52,540 bases of DNA, from positions 1 to 52,540 of the forward strand of contig CAZVBM010000004.1 of NCBI GenBank assembly GCA_964625885.1, read 5' to 3'. This document shows positions 7,946-16,233 of the stretch, piece after piece. Source of the DNA: CAZRIZ01 sp964625885 (GTDB lineage Bacteria > Patescibacteriota > Saccharimonadia > Saccharimonadales > Saccharimonadaceae). The translations under genes and the position numbers were made by a program. Position 1 is the stretch's first letter. Every line of letters starts with the position of its first letter. The notes beneath the pieces were generated by a model that did not search any database, was not told the origin of the DNA, and saw nothing but the letters and a program-made list of their open reading frames with translations.

Positions 7946-9721
7946 ATGCTTTTACCAGACGAGAGAATAAAAAAACTGGTGGATTTGTCTGATGAGCAGT
8001 TAGAGAGTCTACTTGAGGAGCAAAAAGGGAGTGGGAAATCTCTCCAGACTTTGGTTTTGGAAAAAAGCATTATTAGTGAAAAAGCTCTGACCGAAAAATA
8101 CGCTGAAGCCATCGGCGTACCGTTTGTCACTATTGACCGGCGCGATGTCACCTCTGAGGCCCTCGGCAAAATACCCGAACCAGTTGCCCGCCAGTACAAG
8201 GCTGTGGTGTTTAGTGTCGACGAAGCAACCGGACAAATTGACCTAGCGGTTGATGACCCAGAAGATATTCAGGCTATTAGCTTCTTGCAAAAAGATTTGG
8301 GCTCAAAGCTCAAGCTTCACATTGCTACTAGTGCTAATATCTTAGAAATTTTAGATCTTTATCGTGGTGATGTCGGCGACAAACTGACGCACGTCATCAA
8401 CATCCAGCGCGAAGATGAATCAAAACAAGGCGGTGAAGTCAACGAAGAAGATTTAACCGAAGATTCACCGATTGCCCAGACCGTAAACTTGATTTTGGAA
8501 TACGCGATTAAATCCAGCGCCAGTGATATTCACATTGAACCACACGAAGAATTCGTGCAGATTCGCTACCGCATCGACGGTGTTTTACACGAGGTTAACC
8601 GCTTGCCGCGCAATGTCATCAATGCCTTAGTTTCACGTATTAAGATCTTGTCAAATTTGAAAATCGACGAACGTCGTGTGCCGCAAGACGGTCGTTTTAA
8701 GATCAATCTCGGCCCCAATCGCTACGCTTTTCGTGTCTCCACTCTGCCAGTCACCGACGGTGAGAAGGTCGTTATGCGTATTTTGAGCGAAAGCTCTGAA
8801 CCGCTGACGCTGAAACAGCTCGGTATCTGGGGAAATTCGCTCAAGATCGTCAATAACGCTATTTATCAGCCCAACGGCATGATGCTAGTCACTGGTCCAA
8901 CTGGTTCGGGTAAGTCTACCACCCTACACAGTGTTTTAAATATCTTAAATAGTCCAGAAGTTAACATCTCAACTATCGAGGATCCAGTAGAGTATCGTCT
9001 GGCTGGCGTTAATCAAACTCAGGTTAATTCCAAGGCCGGCATGACTTTTGCCTCTGGACTGCGCGCCCTACTCCGTCAAGATCCAAACATCATCATGGTT
9101 GGTGAGATCCGCGATGGCGAAACCGCCAACTTAGGCGTCCAGGCTGCCTTGACCGGACACATGGTCTTTTCCACCCTTCACACCAACGATGCCGCCACCT
9201 GTTTGCCACGTCTGCTTGATATGCAAATTGAACCGTTTTTGATCGCCTCAACCGTCAACGCCGTAATCGGCCAGCGCTTGGTGCGACGTCTGTGTAAAAG
9301 CTGCCGCGAGCGCGTTCCGGTTGATAGTAAGCTAGACGACCAACATAAAGTTATGCTAGAAGAAATCGCCACCGATCCAGCCAAATTGCATGAGCTGGAA
9401 AAGCAAGCTCTGGCAGATGGTGTCGGTGAATCGGTTGAAGAATTAGGCACTACCAAAGACAAAATTACCCACATTTGGCTAGCTCATAAAGGCGGTTGCG
9501 ACGAATGCAACCATACGGGCTACAAAGGCCGCGTCGGTATTTACGAAGTACTCGACAATACAGTTGAGGTGCAAAAATTAATTATGTCTAACGCCACTGC
9601 CAATGAAATTAATCAGCAAGCCTTGGCGGACGGCATGATTGATATGAAGACCGATGGAATTGTCAAAGCCATCAGAGGCGACACTTCATTAGAAGAAGTT
9701 TATAGTGCCACTAAGGATTAA
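7946..9721 (+). CDS. pilB: type IV pilus assembly ATPase PilB (GspE family)
   Basis: 591 residues. It is a hexameric cytoplasmic motor that drives pilin assembly. An MshEN/T2SSE N-terminal domain spans about 1-150. The ATPase domain carries Walker A GPTGSGKSTTLHS near residue 320, the Asp box RYRIDG, the His box HTNDA and Walker B IIMVGEIRDGE. A CxxC zinc site is split by an insertion (CKSC about 447, CDEC about 515), which is typical of PilB rather than PilT. First gene of the pilus operon; the pilC ribosome site starts immediately after its stop. Confidence 0.95.
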   Translation: MLLPDERIKKLVDLSDEQLESLLEEQKGSGKSLQTLVLEKSIISEKALTEKYAEAIGVPFVTIDRRDVTSEALGKIPEPVARQYKAVVFSVDEATGQIDLAVDDPEDIQAISFLQKDLGSKLKLHIATSANILEILDLYRGDVGDKLTHVINIQREDESKQGGEVNEEDLTEDSPIAQTVNLILEYAIKSSASDIHIEPHEEFVQIRYRIDGVLHEVNRLPRNVINALVSRIKILSNLKIDERRVPQDGRFKINLGPNRYAFRVSTLPVTDGEKVVMRILSESSEPLTLKQLGIWGNSLKIVNNAIYQPNGMMLVTGPTGSGKSTTLHSVLNILNSPEVNISTIEDPVEYRLAGVNQTQVNSKAGMTFASGLRALLRQDPNIIMVGEIRDGETANLGVQAALTGHMVFSTLHTNDAATCLPRLLDMQIEPFLIASTVNAVIGQRLVRRLCKSCRERVPVDSKLDDQHKVMLEEIATDPAKLHELEKQALADGVGESVEELGTTKDKITHIWLAHKGGCDECNHTGYKGRVGIYEVLDNTVEVQKLIMSNATANEINQQALADGMIDMKTDGIVKAIRGDTSLEEVYSATKD

Positions 9722-9729
9722 GGAGAGAT

Positions 9730-10953
9730 ATGATTTTTAATTATCGCGCCATCGACAAAAAGAATAACGTCATCGACGGTACAGTTGAAGCCTCTGATGA
9801 AAAAGCCGCCCTAGAAGCTATTCGCAAAATTGGTTACCGCCCTCTGTCCGTCAAGAAGAACCGTGCCGGTAGCAATCTATTTAGTAGCAAAAAAGGCGGC
9901 AAGATGAAAAAGGACGAGCTAGTGATGTTCACACGTCAGCTCTCAGCCATGGTTAGTGCTGGCGTACCATTAGTGCGAAGTCTTCACTCATTATCAAGCG
10001 GCACTGAAAGCAAGCTAACCGTCGCCGTCAAAGATGTGGCTGATCAAATTGAAGGTGGCTATAACTTTTCTGACGCCCTAGCTGGGCACCCTGATGTTTT
10101 TGATGACATCTATATAAATATGGTACGCGCTGGTGAAGCAGCCGGTATCTTAGATGACATTTTAAAACGGCTAGCAATCCAGCAAGAAAAATCCGCCTCG
10201 ATTCGTAAAAAGGTTAAGTCGGCTATGGCCTATCCAAAAGTACTAGTTGCTATTATGTTTATTGCCTTCTTTGGCTTGATGATATTCGTCATACCACAGA
10301 TTGGTGAAATTACTTCCAAGATGACAGACGGCAAAGCCGATTTGCCAGGCATCACCAAAGTCATGATGTCGATTAGCAATTTTATTATTAAGTGGTGGTT
10401 CATAATCTTCCCCCTACTGGGCGGAGCGGTTGTCGGCATTAGAAAATACCTAAAGACTCCGAAAGGCAAGGTCCAGTTTGATATCATAGTCTTAAAGGTC
10501 CCCGCTATTAGAAATATTATGATGAAAATCGCCGTATCCAACTTCACCCGAACATTCTCGTCGCTAATTGGTGCTGGCGTGGCCGTGGTTAAGGCCCTAG
10601 AGGTATCAGCTAACGCCACCGGCAACGCTGTTTATAAACAATCTCTAATTGATGCTGTCGACGGTGTTAAAAACGGCAGGCAATTGTCGGAAGTTCTGGG
10701 CGAGGACAAGCTCTGGCCAGAGATTGTTGGACAAATGCTAGCAGTCGGTGAAGAGACCGGTAGCACCGACAGCGTGCTAGTAAAGGTGGCCGATTTCTAC
10801 GACGAAGAGGTTGACCTAGCGATTGATCAAATCGCCAACGTCATTGAGCCGGTTATGATTGTCTTGATGGGTGGTATGGTTGGTCTGATTGCGGCCAGCG
10901 TACTATTGCCGATTACTGGCATGTCTAAAGGTATGGGCGTTGATAATAGTTAA
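9730..10953 (+). CDS. pilC: type IV pilus inner-membrane platform protein PilC (GspF family)
   Basis: 407 residues. Two T2SSF cytoplasmic helical domains (about 65-190 and 265-390) are joined by membrane helices near 170 and 215, with a final one near 375. The N-terminal part (YRAIDKKNNVIDGTVEA) is typical. PilC couples the PilB motor to the growing pilus. AAGGAGAG lies between the pilB stop and this ATG, so it is translated from the same mRNA by a canonical ribosome site. Confidence 0.94.
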   Translation: MIFNYRAIDKKNNVIDGTVEASDEKAALEAIRKIGYRPLSVKKNRAGSNLFSSKKGGKMKKDELVMFTRQLSAMVSAGVPLVRSLHSLSSGTESKLTVAVKDVADQIEGGYNFSDALAGHPDVFDDIYINMVRAGEAAGILDDILKRLAIQQEKSASIRKKVKSAMAYPKVLVAIMFIAFFGLMIFVIPQIGEITSKMTDGKADLPGITKVMMSISNFIIKWWFIIFPLLGGAVVGIRKYLKTPKGKVQFDIIVLKVPAIRNIMMKIAVSNFTRTFSSLIGAGVAVVKALEVSANATGNAVYKQSLIDAVDGVKNGRQLSEVLGEDKLWPEIVGQMLAVGEETGSTDSVLVKVADFYDEEVDLAIDQIANVIEPVMIVLMGGMVGLIAASVLLPITGMSKGMGVDNS

Positions 10954-10969
10954 GCCAAATTGGTTGTGG

Positions 10970-10975
10970 TATAAT
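10970..10975 (+). promoter_or_regulatory. extended -10 upstream of pilM
   Basis: TGgTATAAT, 28 nt before the GTG start of pilM. It may give the pilM-N-O part a second promoter. Confidence 0.5.
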
Positions 10976-11003
10976 TGATTAATAAAATAGTGGGCATGAA
11001 CAA

Positions 11004-12053
11004 GTGAAAAATTTTTTCAAGACAAAAACCAATCTCGGACTTGATATCAGTCTCAACGGACTGCGCATCATGGAGGTTAAAGACGGCAAGAAACCACAGG
11101 TTTTAGCTTATGCCACCATCGACTTGCCACGCGACAAAGTATCAAATTCACTCGAAAATTCTGATAGTTATTTAGAGAGTAAGTTAGTTGAGCTACTCGA
11201 TAAAAAACTGGTTGGTAAATTATCTGGGTATTATACCTCTGTTAGTATTCCGACCGCTAACACCTTTTCACGAGTAGTTCGTTTACCAATTGAAGTCGAG
11301 AAAGACCTAGCCAGCACGATTGATTTAGAGATTGAACAATACATCCCAATCCCCAAGAATCTCTTGACAGTCGACTACACCATCACCTCGCGAACCAACA
11401 AGAATCTCGAAGTCCTAATCTGCGCCACACCAAAGAATATCGTCAACCGTGTTATCGACATTGTCCGCTCAGTTCAGCTCGAGCCAGTATTAATTGAGCC
11501 CAGTATGAATTCTATATCTCGCCTACTCTACAAAAACGAGGCCGGCTACCTGCGTACGATTGTGATGGATATCGGACTAACCGGCACTGACATTGCCGTG
11601 CTTGATAAGATCATCAAGGCAACCAGCAGTATTCAGACTGGCGGTAATACCTTTACTATGTCAATTGCTAGGAGTATGGACATTCCAGTCGAAAGAGCGC
11701 ATCAGTTAAAGTTACTCAAAGGCTTCAATAAGAGCCCCGAACAAAAAGACATCACCAAGGCACTCAAGCCCGACATGGACATTATTATTAATGAGATCAA
11801 AAAATTACTACGCTACTACGAAGAGCGCTTAGAGGGTGAACCAATTGAGCAGATCATCATCACCGGTGTTGGCAGTAACGTTGCTGGCCTAGGCGACTAT
11901 TTCACTAACGCCCTTTATTTACCGGTCCGCCTAGCCAATCCTTGGCAAGATGTCAACTTCAAACACCTACCACGGCCAAAACGCATCTTAATATCCCGCT
12001 ACATTACCGTAGCCGGTGCTGCCATGGTTAGCCCCAAGGAGGCCATTTCATGA
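11004..12053 (+). CDS. pilM: type IV pilus assembly protein PilM (actin-like ATPase)
   Basis: 349 residues. A cytoplasmic actin-fold protein that binds the N-terminus of PilN to form the alignment subcomplex. The N-terminal phosphate-1-like segment LGLDISLNGLRIMEV and the VMDIGLTGTDIAV phosphate-2-like segment near residue 190 match the family, as does ITGVGSNVAGLGDYF near 295. The start is GTG at 11004; an upstream ATG at 10996 ends after three codons. Its last 4 nt (ATGA) overlap pilN. Confidence 0.88.
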   Translation: MKNFFKTKTNLGLDISLNGLRIMEVKDGKKPQVLAYATIDLPRDKVSNSLENSDSYLESKLVELLDKKLVGKLSGYYTSVSIPTANTFSRVVRLPIEVEKDLASTIDLEIEQYIPIPKNLLTVDYTITSRTNKNLEVLICATPKNIVNRVIDIVRSVQLEPVLIEPSMNSISRLLYKNEAGYLRTIVMDIGLTGTDIAVLDKIIKATSSIQTGGNTFTMSIARSMDIPVERAHQLKLLKGFNKSPEQKDITKALKPDMDIIINEIKKLLRYYEERLEGEPIEQIIITGVGSNVAGLGDYFTNALYLPVRLANPWQDVNFKHLPRPKRILISRYITVAGAAMVSPKEAIS

Positions 12054-12595
12054 TTAACCTTCTACCGATTGATAACAAAAAGCAGCTTCGCGCCTCGCTT
12101 CATAACACGATGCTGCGTGGCTATGTTGGCTTACTATTTGTCTTCATTTTAATCTATGCTGGCGTCTTCGGCTTTGTCTACATAACCATCAAACAAAGTC
12201 AGGATATTTACCGCCAAAACGAAGCCGCCAATAACCAACGCGTTATAGCTTACGTTGGCATGAGACAAGAGGCAGGCGAGCTAAGCAGCAACATCAATCA
12301 AGCTAAGCTTGTGTTAGATCAGCGAGTCGATTATTCTAAGGTCCTGTTTGAAATCGCCAAGACTTTGCCAGATGGAGTTTCAATCAATGCCGTCAGGTTG
12401 GAATCTAAATTATTTGAGGGCGAAAAGCCACTGGAAGTTAACTTAGCTAACGCCAATCAATCGGCTGACATCAAAAAACTATTAGAAAACTCTGGCCTGT
12501 TTAAATCGGTGGTAATCGTCAATGTCGTTAACAGCAACAAAGCCATCAAGGCCACATTTAATGTAGTGTTTAATCGAGAAGGGTTCGGTCTATGA
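12050..12595 (+). CDS. pilN: PilN-like type IV pilus assembly protein
   Basis: 181 residues with the PilN signature INLLP at the very N-terminus (contacts PilM), one membrane helix at about 24-46, a coiled-coil stretch (about 50-105) and a small ferredoxin-like C-terminal domain. It overlaps both pilM and pilO by 4 nt. Assignment rests on motif, topology and operon position; PilN sequences are divergent. Confidence 0.85.
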   Translation: MINLLPIDNKKQLRASLHNTMLRGYVGLLFVFILIYAGVFGFVYITIKQSQDIYRQNEAANNQRVIAYVGMRQEAGELSSNINQAKLVLDQRVDYSKVLFEIAKTLPDGVSINAVRLESKLFEGEKPLEVNLANANQSADIKKLLENSGLFKSVVIVNVVNSNKAIKATFNVVFNREGFGL

Positions 12596-13158
12596 GCAAA
12601 AAATCCGATAAGCCAGCCTCTCCAATCGTAATGCGCACCATCCTAATTATAGTGATCGTATTGATTTTGGGTGGGGCTGGCACGCTATTTTTCTTCGGCA
12701 TGCAAGAAATGCAGAGGCTGGCTGATGAGACTAACTTATTAGCACGCAAAGCTAAAGCCAGTGAAGACAATGTCACTCGCATGGAAAAATTAAAAGAGCG
12801 CTACGCTGAAGTCTCCTACATTAAACCAATTGTTAATCGCATGGTCGCCTCGCAAGCTCAGCATCGCTATCAAGACAATACCATCAACGTCCTCAACGAC
12901 TATGCGGCCAAAGCCGGCATTAGTATCGCTCAGATCAGCTTTGCGGCCGCCAAGGACGTGACCGCCAGCTCAAAAGCTAAAAGCACCTTGATTACAGTCA
13001 CCCTCGAGAACCCAATTGATTACAATAGCTTTATTCGCTTTATGCGTTTAGTTGAAGGTGGCTTAAGCCAGATGCAAATCCTACGAGTCGACGTCAGGAA
13101 AGAAAAGGAAAATAACATCACGGTCGGAGCCATGACCATAGCAATTTATGTCAAATAA
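12592..13158 (+). CDS. pilO: PilO-like type IV pilus assembly protein
   Basis: 188 residues: a short basic N-terminus, one membrane helix (about 13-35), a coiled coil (about 38-75) and a ferredoxin-like domain. The size and fold pattern match PilO, the heterodimer partner of PilN. It starts inside the last codons of pilN and overlaps the next gene by 11 nt. The call depends on operon position and topology more than on sequence motifs. Confidence 0.8.
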   Translation: MSKKSDKPASPIVMRTILIIVIVLILGGAGTLFFFGMQEMQRLADETNLLARKAKASEDNVTRMEKLKERYAEVSYIKPIVNRMVASQAQHRYQDNTINVLNDYAAKAGISIAQISFAAAKDVTASSKAKSTLITVTLENPIDYNSFIRFMRLVEGGLSQMQILRVDVRKEKENNITVGAMTIAIYVK

Positions 13159-13513
13159 GCCAAGCACCAAGACCGACAAACCGGCACCACAAAAGAAAAC
13201 CAGCGATAAAAAGTCTGGCAAACAGGTTGAACGAGAAACCAGCCAGAGTTTGAAAAGACTCTTTGGTTGGCTAAACCGGCACCAAGGCATTATTATCACT
13301 CTGGTCTTGATGACCATCCTTGCTGTTATCATTATGCTAATGTCTAACATCTTTAACCACGCCAATGATACTAGCGGCGACCTTGAACTTGACACTAATA
13401 TTCAGTTTGACCAAAAAACTATCGACAAAATCGTTGAGCTCGATAAAGTCGACGGACAAATCCCGGTGGTTGACAGTTCTAGCGGACGCATTAACCCATT
13501 CTCCGATCAGTGA
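13148..13513 (+). CDS. single-pass membrane protein in the PilP position
   Basis: 121 residues: a 45-residue basic, Lys/Ser-rich cytoplasmic tail, one membrane helix (about 48-68), and a short outside segment ending in GRINPF. PilP proteins often carry a G-x-x-NPF motif and lie directly after pilO, so a PilP-like role in the alignment complex is likely. It lacks the lipobox and beta domain of proteobacterial PilP. The next gene has its own promoter sequence overlapping this stop. Confidence 0.65.
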   Translation: MSNKPSTKTDKPAPQKKTSDKKSGKQVERETSQSLKRLFGWLNRHQGIIITLVLMTILAVIIMLMSNIFNHANDTSGDLELDTNIQFDQKTIDKIVELDKVDGQIPVVDSSSGRINPFSDQ

Positions 13514-13519
13514 TACAAT
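13514..13519 (+). promoter_or_regulatory. extended -10 for PRC-barrel gene
   Basis: TGaTACAAT, 10 nt before the ATG at 13530 and overlapping the stop of the preceding gene. No ribosome site is visible. Confidence 0.5.
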
Positions 13520-13529
13520 ACAAACTAGT

Positions 13530-14129
13530 ATGTTAATCTTTGGTTCCGATCTCAAAGGCAAGTCAGTGCTCAGTTTACACACCAGCACACCGATTGCCAT
13601 ACTTGATGAGCCAGTTATAAACCCTTACAACTTAAATATTTTAGCCTTTAAATTAGCTGGGGCGCGACTGGATGACCCAGATGACTCCTACTTATTAGTG
13701 CAAAACATTCGTGAGATTAGTCCAATTGGCTTAATTATTAACTCTAGTGACGAGATCGTCAGCCAACAAGATGTTATTAAGCTTAAAGAAACTATCGAAC
13801 TTGGCTTTGAGCTGGTTAACACCAAGGTTGTAAGTAAAAACGGCAAGCGACTGGGTAAGGTTGCTGGCTATACAGTCGACCCTGCAGTCATGTCGGTTGA
13901 GCAAATTCTGATTGAGAGGCCGTTCTTTAGGGCATTTGTTGACCCAGAGCTAATGATCCATCGCTCTAAGATTATTGAGATAACCAACGAAAAGATCACC
14001 GTTAAAGAAGAAAAAGAAAAGCCAAAAGCCACCAAAGCCGTCAAGGAAAAAATTGAGCCAATCGGTGAATTCGTCAACCCATTTCGCAAAGACCCTGAGT
14101 TGGAAAACAGTAGTGAAACTAGGTCTTAA
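13530..14129 (+). CDS. PRC-barrel domain protein at end of pilus operon
   Basis: 199 residues. The middle (about 93-150) reads like a PRC barrel (TKVVSKNGKRLGKVAGYTVD, then EQILIERP), and the N-terminal half may be a second, weaker copy (SDLKGKSVLSL). The C-terminal 40 residues are Lys/Glu-rich and probably disordered. PRC barrels bind RNA or proteins (RimM, photosystem H subunit); in this place it may regulate or scaffold the pilus machine. No membrane segment is seen. Confidence 0.6.
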   Translation: MLIFGSDLKGKSVLSLHTSTPIAILDEPVINPYNLNILAFKLAGARLDDPDDSYLLVQNIREISPIGLIINSSDEIVSQQDVIKLKETIELGFELVNTKVVSKNGKRLGKVAGYTVDPAVMSVEQILIERPFFRAFVDPELMIHRSKIIEITNEKITVKEEKEKPKATKAVKEKIEPIGEFVNPFRKDPELENSSETRS

Positions 14130-14137
14130 ACAAATAC

Positions 14138-14158
14138 ATACAAATCTTTTGTTTGTAT
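14138..14158. terminator. weak AT hairpin after pilus operon
   Basis: ATACAAA (14138-14144) pairs with TTTGTAT (14152-14158), followed on the minus strand by a T-rich stretch. It could end the pilus mRNA or the recX-side transcript. Confidence 0.4.
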
Positions 14159-14171
14159 TAGGTTGTTAATA

Positions 14172-14292
14172 GTGGCTTACAACCAACCAGCTCTCCAGAG
14201 ACGTTTGACCACGCCCGTCGTTACGGGGTGGTCTGCACTTCACTTTCAGCCGTCCTTCAAGAGCCTCTGTCGAGCTAGTTGGTTTGCGCCAC
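14172..14292. ncRNA. structured RNA domain next to recX element
   Basis: A long-range helix closes this 121-nt segment: GTGGC/GCCAC (14172-14176 with 14288-14292), AACCAAC/GTTGGTT (14181-14187 with 14278-14284), one C-A mismatch, then AGCTC/GAGCT (14189-14193 with 14272-14276). Inside are CAGAG/CTCTG (14196-14200 with 14265-14269) and a strong hairpin GACCAC-g-CCCG / CGGG-GTGGTC (14207-14217 with 14224-14233). No sensible protein is coded here. Strand is unknown; minus would make it the recX 3' region. Confidence 0.5.
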
Positions 14293-14296
14293 CGTG

Positions 14297-14424
14297 TACG
14301 GCCAGTTCAACAACTCACCAGCAGACAATCTCGCAGTTACGACGAGAGTTTAGCGCGAGCAGCCCTGTGACGACAGGCGCTGCCGACGCGTGTCTGATGA
14401 GGAGTTGTTGAACATCAGGCCGTA
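14297..14424 (-). ncRNA. candidate structured RNA element, copy 1 (recX 3' end)
   Basis: P1: 14297-14303 with 14418-14424 (7 bp). P2: 14305-14316 with 14402-14413 (12 perfect bp). P3: 14322-14327 with 14391-14396. An inner hairpin has stem TCTCG/CGAGA (14329-14333, 14343-14347) and loop CAGTTACGA. A second inner hairpin spans about 14360-14384. Copy 2 at 35716-35840 keeps the loop and junction sequences but has different stem sequences with pairing preserved. The recX stop lies in the P2-P1 junction. The minus strand is chosen because both copies follow minus-strand genes. Confidence 0.6.
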
Positions 14425-15065
14425 AAAGATTCCGAGTCGTCAGCCACCGCTTGACGCACATCATCGTAATTAAAACCTTGACGAACCAAATAAGCAATCA
14501 GCTTTTGATCGTCGTTGTAGCGTGCCCGCTTTTTACGTAGCATCTTTTGGAACTCGGCCTGATCATCGCGCGTCGACTCGCTTAAAGCCTGCTTGATTAT
14601 ATTATCTGCCACGCCTTTACGCCGCAAATCTTGCTCCAAACGCCTACGACTCACACCTTTTTTAGCAAAGCGGTTTTCCACCCACCATGTTGTGAATTTT
14701 ACATCATCTAAATAAGCCTTTTCTAGCAGGCGCTTGACTACTCGATCGGCTAGCTCAGGTGGCAAACCAGCGGTCTTCTTGCCAGATTTAAGCAGCTTCG
14801 GTTGAGACTTTTTCCAGAGGTAATCGCGAACTTCACGCTCCGAGCGCGGCCGAATAAAACAGTAGTTCAAAGCCTGGGCGTAAAGTTTACCAAATTGACT
14901 TTCAATCTCTAATTCCGCCAGCTGATTTTCGTCAATCTCCAAGCCAACTTTTAAGCCCAAATCAACAATTTGACTAATATCTAAACCAAACCGAAACTTA
15001 TCATCGATAAAGACATTAATTCGATCTGGATTTTTGACCTGCGCTGTTAGTTTAGTGATTTTCAC
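14415..15065 (-). CDS. recX: RecX regulatory protein
   Basis: 216 residues, about the family size, with three-helix RecX repeats (REVRDYLWKKS, GVSRRRLEQDLRRKGV, DDQKLIAYLVRQGFNYDDVRQA). RecX modulates RecA filaments. GTG start at 15065, 6 nt after the recA stop, so the pair is co-transcribed. The N-terminal 60 residues look like an added beta domain, common in some RecX proteins. The TGA stop lies inside the outer part of the RNA-like element at 14297-14424. Confidence 0.92.
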   Translation of the reverse strand: MKITKLTAQVKNPDRINVFIDDKFRFGLDISQIVDLGLKVGLEIDENQLAELEIESQFGKLYAQALNYCFIRPRSEREVRDYLWKKSQPKLLKSGKKTAGLPPELADRVVKRLLEKAYLDDVKFTTWWVENRFAKKGVSRRRLEQDLRRKGVADNIIKQALSESTRDDQAEFQKMLRKKRARYNDDQKLIAYLVRQGFNYDDVRQAVADDSESFTA

Positions 15066-15071
15066 TAAATT

Positions 15072-16115
15072 CTACTCAGCTTTTTCAGCGATTTTGGCGC
15101 GGACAGCTTTATCGATTTCTACTAAAACCTTTGGGTTATCTTTGAGATACTTTTTAGCGGCGTCGCGACCTTGACCAATGACTTCATCTTTATATTTATA
15201 GAAAGCACCAGACTTAGCCACTACTTCATATTGCGCGGCTAAATCTAGCGTATCGCCAGTCTGGGAAATACCTTCGTTGTACATAATGTCAAATTCGGTC
15301 GTGCGGAATGGTGGTGCAATTTTATTCTTAACCACCTTAACTTTGGTGCGATTGCCAATGATATCGTCACCGACTTTAATTTGTCCGATACGACGAATAT
15401 CAAGACGGACGCTAGCGTAGAACTTCAAGGCGTTACCGCCAGTGGTGGTTTCAGGATTACCAAACATCACGCCAATCTTCATGCGAATTTGGTTGATAAA
15501 TATCACCGTTGCTTTTGACTTGTTAATAATACCAGTCAGTTTGCGCAGTGCTTGACTCATGAGACGAGCTTGTAAGCCCATATGAGAATCCCCCATATCA
15601 CCATCGATCTCGGCTTGTGGCACTAGAGCCGCTACTGAGTCAACCACGATAATATCGACGGCATTGGAGCGCACCAAAGTATCAACAATCTCCAAAGCCT
15701 GCTCGCCATTGTCAGGCTGAGAAATCAACAGATTTTCAGTATCAACGCCTAACTTTTTGGCGTAGGCTGGGTCAAGGGCGTGCTCAGCATCGACAAAGGC
15801 TGCTGTGCCACCCTTTTTCTGCATCTCGGCGATGGCATGCAGCGCCAAAGTAGTTTTACCAGAGCTTTCTGGCCCATAGATTTCAATGATGCGTCCTTTC
15901 GGATAACCACCGCCTAACGCCAAGTCCAGGCTCAAAGCGCCTGATGAAAATAGTTCAACGTCGGCTTTATGATTCTCGCCCAACTTCATAATCGCGCCAT
16001 CACCATACTGCTTGGTGATTTGCGCTACCGCTAAGTCTAGCGCTTGTTTTTTACCACTATCAACTGTTTCTTTTTTATCTTTGCCCACTGCTTCTTTGGC
16101 TTTCTTTTCCGCCAT
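15072..16115 (-). CDS. recA: recombinase RecA
   Basis: 347 residues. Walker A GPESSGKTT near residue 83, the Walker B-like VDIIVVDSVAAL, the MGLQARLMSQALRKL segment of loop L1, and NQIRMKIGVMFGNPETTTGG (loop L2) are all intact. It drives strand exchange and, in other bacteria, the SOS response. The N-terminus has a 20-residue Lys-rich extension. AGGGGAGAG lies at 16121-16129. I see no obvious LexA box at the promoter. Confidence 0.98.
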   Translation of the reverse strand: MAEKKAKEAVGKDKKETVDSGKKQALDLAVAQITKQYGDGAIMKLGENHKADVELFSSGALSLDLALGGGYPKGRIIEIYGPESSGKTTLALHAIAEMQKKGGTAAFVDAEHALDPAYAKKLGVDTENLLISQPDNGEQALEIVDTLVRSNAVDIIVVDSVAALVPQAEIDGDMGDSHMGLQARLMSQALRKLTGIINKSKATVIFINQIRMKIGVMFGNPETTTGGNALKFYASVRLDIRRIGQIKVGDDIIGNRTKVKVVKNKIAPPFRTTEFDIMYNEGISQTGDTLDLAAQYEVVAKSGAFYKYKDEVIGQGRDAAKKYLKDNPKVLVEIDKAVRAKIAEKAE

Positions 16116-16153
16116 AACAACTCTCCCCTAATATTTTTATTTAACTTGGTTAT

Positions 16154-16162
16154 ATTATACCA
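16154..16162 (-). promoter_or_regulatory. recA extended -10 promoter
   Basis: TGgTATAAT on the minus strand, about 38 nt upstream of the recA ATG, leaving a leader of about 30 nt that carries a strong ribosome site. Confidence 0.6.
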
Positions 16163-16190
16163 GTTTGTAGCACTATCGACTACCGACCAA

Positions 16191-16214
16191 AAGCCCCCAG
16201 TTGTCTAGGGGCTT
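16191..16214 (-). terminator. terminator between surface-protein gene and recA
   Basis: AAGCCCC (16191-16197) pairs with GGGGCTT (16208-16214); on the minus strand it is followed by TT. Confidence 0.6.
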
Positions 16215-16233
16215 ATGGTTTTGTTAGTTAGCT

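Noticed and set aside
7846..8199. Long N-terminal extension of TilS
   Set aside because: It would run through the divergent pilB 5' end and the tilS promoter, and its sequence is a shadow of pilB.
14160..14424. RNase P RNA, tmRNA or 6S RNA in the recX-pil gap
   Set aside because: None of the conserved motifs I know for RNase P RNA or tmRNA is present, and a part of it occurs again at 35716-35840, unlike these single-copy RNAs.
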